Assembly (NCBI GenBank): GCA_030685235.1
Contig: MU839150.1
Location: 173,181-237,180 of the forward strand
Length of the DNA stretch: 64,000 bases
From: Copromyces sp. CBS 386.78
Lineage: Eukaryota; Ascomycota; Sordariomycetes; Sordariales; Sordariaceae
Direction of reading: 5' to 3'
The position numbers and the translations under genes were made by a program. This document shows, piece after piece, positions 61,363 to 64,000 of the stretch (within the stretch, counting starts at the first letter, position 1; the number at the start of each line of letters is the position of its first letter). Below the pieces are notes generated by a model, which saw nothing but the letters and a program-made list of their open reading frames with translations, made no database searches and had not been told where the DNA came from.

Positions 61363-63768
61363 ATAGCTGTAAAAAAAATAAGATTAATATTTTTATTTTT
61401 ACCTTTTTTAACGGCGGAAGGACGACGGTTAAACCTATAGGGCGAAATTATAAAGGTAAAAATTAAAGGAAAGCCGACCGAAGGGCGTTAAAAAACAATT
61501 AGAAATAATATTTAAATATTACCCCTTTTAAAAGGGAGCGGGCGAATATATTTAGAGGGGTTAATTATAATAGTAAAGCCCGTTTTAACTGAAGGGCCGC
61601 TAATAATAATCTTAAATCCTACTGAATGATAAAAAGAAAGTAATTTAAATTAATTAATAAATAACGAACTAATACTAATAGAAGGGCTTACCTCGGCCTA
61701 TATAATAGTAGGAAAATGTACGCTAATAATTGTACCTTATATAAATAAAGACGTAGGAAAATTAAATTCGGATAATAGGACTAATGTATAAGGGTTACTA
61801 ACGTATATTAAATTATAAAAGTAAGTAAATAAATTAAATTCCTTAAAGGGTATATTTAAAGAAGAATAGAAGATACGAAGAAATATAACCGAAAGTAAAC
61901 GAAGCGCCGAAGGACTGGTAATTATAGTAAACCCCGTTTTAGAACGGTACTCTTATATAAAAAGGAGCGTAAAGAGTCTTTTAATAGCGAATAAAAAGCG
62001 AAAAATTAATTATATAATTAAAAGTTCGGAGGGGTTATAAAATAACTATACCGAACGCGAACGTTTTTTATTCGGGTTATACTAATTTACCTTACTATTA
62101 ATATTTATATTTTCCTATAATAGGATAAATTTAGGAGAAATTTCGGGAGTTGGTATAATAGAAGTACAATAATTTAAAAGCGATTCTAACCTATAAATTT
62201 CCTAATAAAGAGGGGTCGGTATATAATAACGTTCCGATAAAAATTAATAATACTGAAAATACCGGCTACGTACTATAGAAATCCTAAAACGAAGGCGAAA
62301 CTATTATTTAAAAAATCGCTTAAAGGAAAATAATAGATACCGCTTATAATAAAAGTTACCGAATTACCCCTAATAATAAAAATCTTCCTACCTTACTATA
62401 TAAAAGGATAATTATAATTAAAAATAAGAATAATCGAAAAAAAGTCTAAAAGTATATAAAAAACCGATAGTTCGCCGATAAGTTACAAATCTAAAGAAAT
62501 ACTACCTTCCGAATACTTAACGAAGGATTTAATATTAATACCTATCGAATTAAAAGTAAAATTATTATTATTTAAATTATTAAATATAGAATTAACGTAT
62601 TAAAGAGAAGCTTTGGGGCTAAATTTAACGATATTACTATATTCGCTATTTAAAAAAAAAAGGGCTAAATAAATTCGAAGAAAATAAATTCCGCAAACAA
62701 AAAGAATAAAAGGAATTAAATAAATTATAAAACTCCGAAACCCCGCCGCTTAAAGAATTAGTTATAAAAGAAATATTATCGTTATTTTCTTTATTATTAG
62801 AAACTATTTAATTAGCGATAAAAGAAGCGTTAAGGGAAGGGTTATTATCTTCGGGCGTAACTATACTAAATTTAAGGATAGTTTAAATATTATAAATAAA
62901 GAAGATACGTTAACGAATAATAAAATTATTAATAGTATAAAATATTAATAAAACGAATTAGAAATAAGAGCCGATAAAAATAGGGGGAAAAAAAATTGGA
63001 TCGTTAAAGCGGATAATCGGCGACTAATAATCGTTATTTTCCTTATTATTAATAATGTAATATAGAATTTAAATATTAAAAATATAATTCTATTTAAAAA
63101 ATAATACGGGATAGGCAATACGAAATTTAATATAATAATAAGCGCTCGGTTAAAAAGTATATAATTTAATCCCAAATTTTAAACTTATAAATAATAATTC
63201 CCGTATTTTTACGTAAATAGAAAACGGAAATCTATAGCGCTAATTTTTCTTCTACTTTTAAAATTAGTAAATAGAAAATTTATATAACTATTAAATAATA
63301 AATTAATTTAAAGCTATCCTTACCGAAAATAAAACGCCAAGCGCTTATTTAGCGAAGAGTAAACTACTAATAAATATAGCTATAATTTTAAAATACTAAA
63401 TAATATTTATATATATATTAAAGTAGAAACTACAATATAAAATAATTATAGTAATAAAAGTAAAACGGCGTAACGAACGTATTTCTTCCAAAAATTCGCC
63501 GAAAGTAACCTTATTATAACTAATCGCCGCCTACTCGTTAATAAATTTACTAAAACAGCTATACGAATTCTTAATAAAATACAAGCCTTTCGAAATATTT
63601 ATACAAACGTATATAAGAACGTTCGCAATATTATTATAGAAAGGATTATCGTTACAATAAGCCTAAATATAGCGAAGGATATCTAAAATATAATACTAAT
63701 AATATTAAAATATCCCTAAATACTTAAAGGGGATTTAATTAACGAATATTAATTAATAAAATAGTCTT
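61363..63768. other. AT-rich RIP-degraded sequence, content not identified
   Basis: Composition and TAA/TAG density match the neighbouring retroelement relics. I could not find RT, integrase or LTR landmarks. The open frame at 62945-63175 on the minus strand is hydrophobic AT-rich filler (MGLNYILFNRALIIILNF) of a kind expected by chance in such DNA. Probably one or more further decayed elements. Confidence 0.5.
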
Positions 63769-63825
63769 CCCTTGGGCGGAGCTGGATATGCCCGAGGGAG
63801 GCAGTGAAACACCATTCTGCCCAAG
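63769..63825. repeat. Short inverted-repeat segment, possible transposon edge
   Basis: CCCTTGGGC at 63769-63777 pairs with GCCCGAGGG at 63790-63798, and CTTGGGC at 63771-63777 also pairs with GCCCAAG at 63819-63825. The segment keeps CpA sites amid RIP-degraded DNA, suggesting a younger insertion or element end. Identity unknown. Confidence 0.4.
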
Positions 63826-63906
63826 CTAGGAGATTTTATATATATATATTTTTTTTATTCTTTTGTTTTTTAGGTTTCTTTTCATTTTATTTTTATATTT
63901 ATTTAT

Positions 63907-64000
63907 CTTTTTCTTTTTCTTTTTCTTTTTCTTTTTCTTTTTCTTTTTCTTTTTCTTTTTCTTTTTCTTTTTCTTTTTCTTTTTCTTTTTCTTTTTCTTT
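63907..64000. repeat. (CTTTTT)n microsatellite reaching the window end
   Basis: About 15-16 tandem CTTTTT units without visible interruption, continuing past the window edge. Confidence 0.95.

Noticed and set aside
62945..63175. Minus-strand 76-codon hydrophobic frame
   Set aside because: AT-rich sequence readily gives Ile/Leu/Phe/Asn-rich open frames by chance; no motif.
1..64000. tRNA, 5S rRNA or CRISPR-like arrays
   Set aside because: Looked for dispersed 5S rRNA and tRNA genes expected in such genomes; none could be recognised by eye. The direct repeats present are LTRs and MITEs. A covariance-model scan would be decisive.

Overview
The window looks like DNA from a filamentous ascomycete of the Sordariales, most probably Neurospora or a close relative. 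The evidence is short GT-AG introns (about 60-180 bp) with CTAAC or CTGAC branch sites, pyrimidine-rich upstream regions, and flanks that carry the mark of RIP (repeat-induced point mutation): very AT-rich decayed retroelements in which Gln and Trp codons have become TAA/TAG and catalytic Asp codons have become Asn. The species call is an inference from style and family resemblance, not from a search.

Layout: (1) 1 to about 15,060 is a RIP-degraded stack. An old Ty3/gypsy chromovirus (element A, plus strand) is interrupted twice: by a 437-bp MITE-like element with an 8-bp target duplication (4862-5298), and by a complete 7,890-bp gypsy chromovirus (element B, 6200-14089; two 231-bp LTRs; 5-bp target duplication CCTAT) that landed inside the integrase of A. 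Element B carries its own 414-bp MITE of a second family (9709-10122). Downstream of its pol lies a long minus-strand reading frame that can be followed through the RIP stops. (2) About 15,300-41,200 is a normal-composition gene island with eight supported genes: a BTB/POZ protein; trm82, divergent from the ribosomal stalk gene rpp0; the mitochondrial MutS homologue msh1; an uncharacterised Q-rich/acidic protein; a GH38 alpha-mannosidase; the ER permease chaperone shr3; and a pyridoxal-reductase-like aldo-keto reductase. A 10-N assembly gap lies at 28,653-28,662. (3) About 41,290-64,000 is a second RIP-degraded stack: a Ty1/copia relic, gag and protease of a gypsy element (C), an LTR element with 567-bp LTRs (D, 48397-55698), another gypsy chromovirus (E) and a second copy of the first MITE family (60916-61354). 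It ends in a hexanucleotide microsatellite.

The island genes are mainly housekeeping functions: tRNA m7G modification, the ribosome stalk, mitochondrial DNA repair, mannan or free-oligosaccharide turnover, amino-acid permease export and vitamin B6 metabolism. They are separately promoted and do not form a cluster. The notable biology lies in the repeats: nested insertions that can be dated relative to RIP, LTRs whose outer ends are less mutated than their inner ends, MITEs that escaped RIP, and the antisense frame of element B. All splice sites were read by eye.
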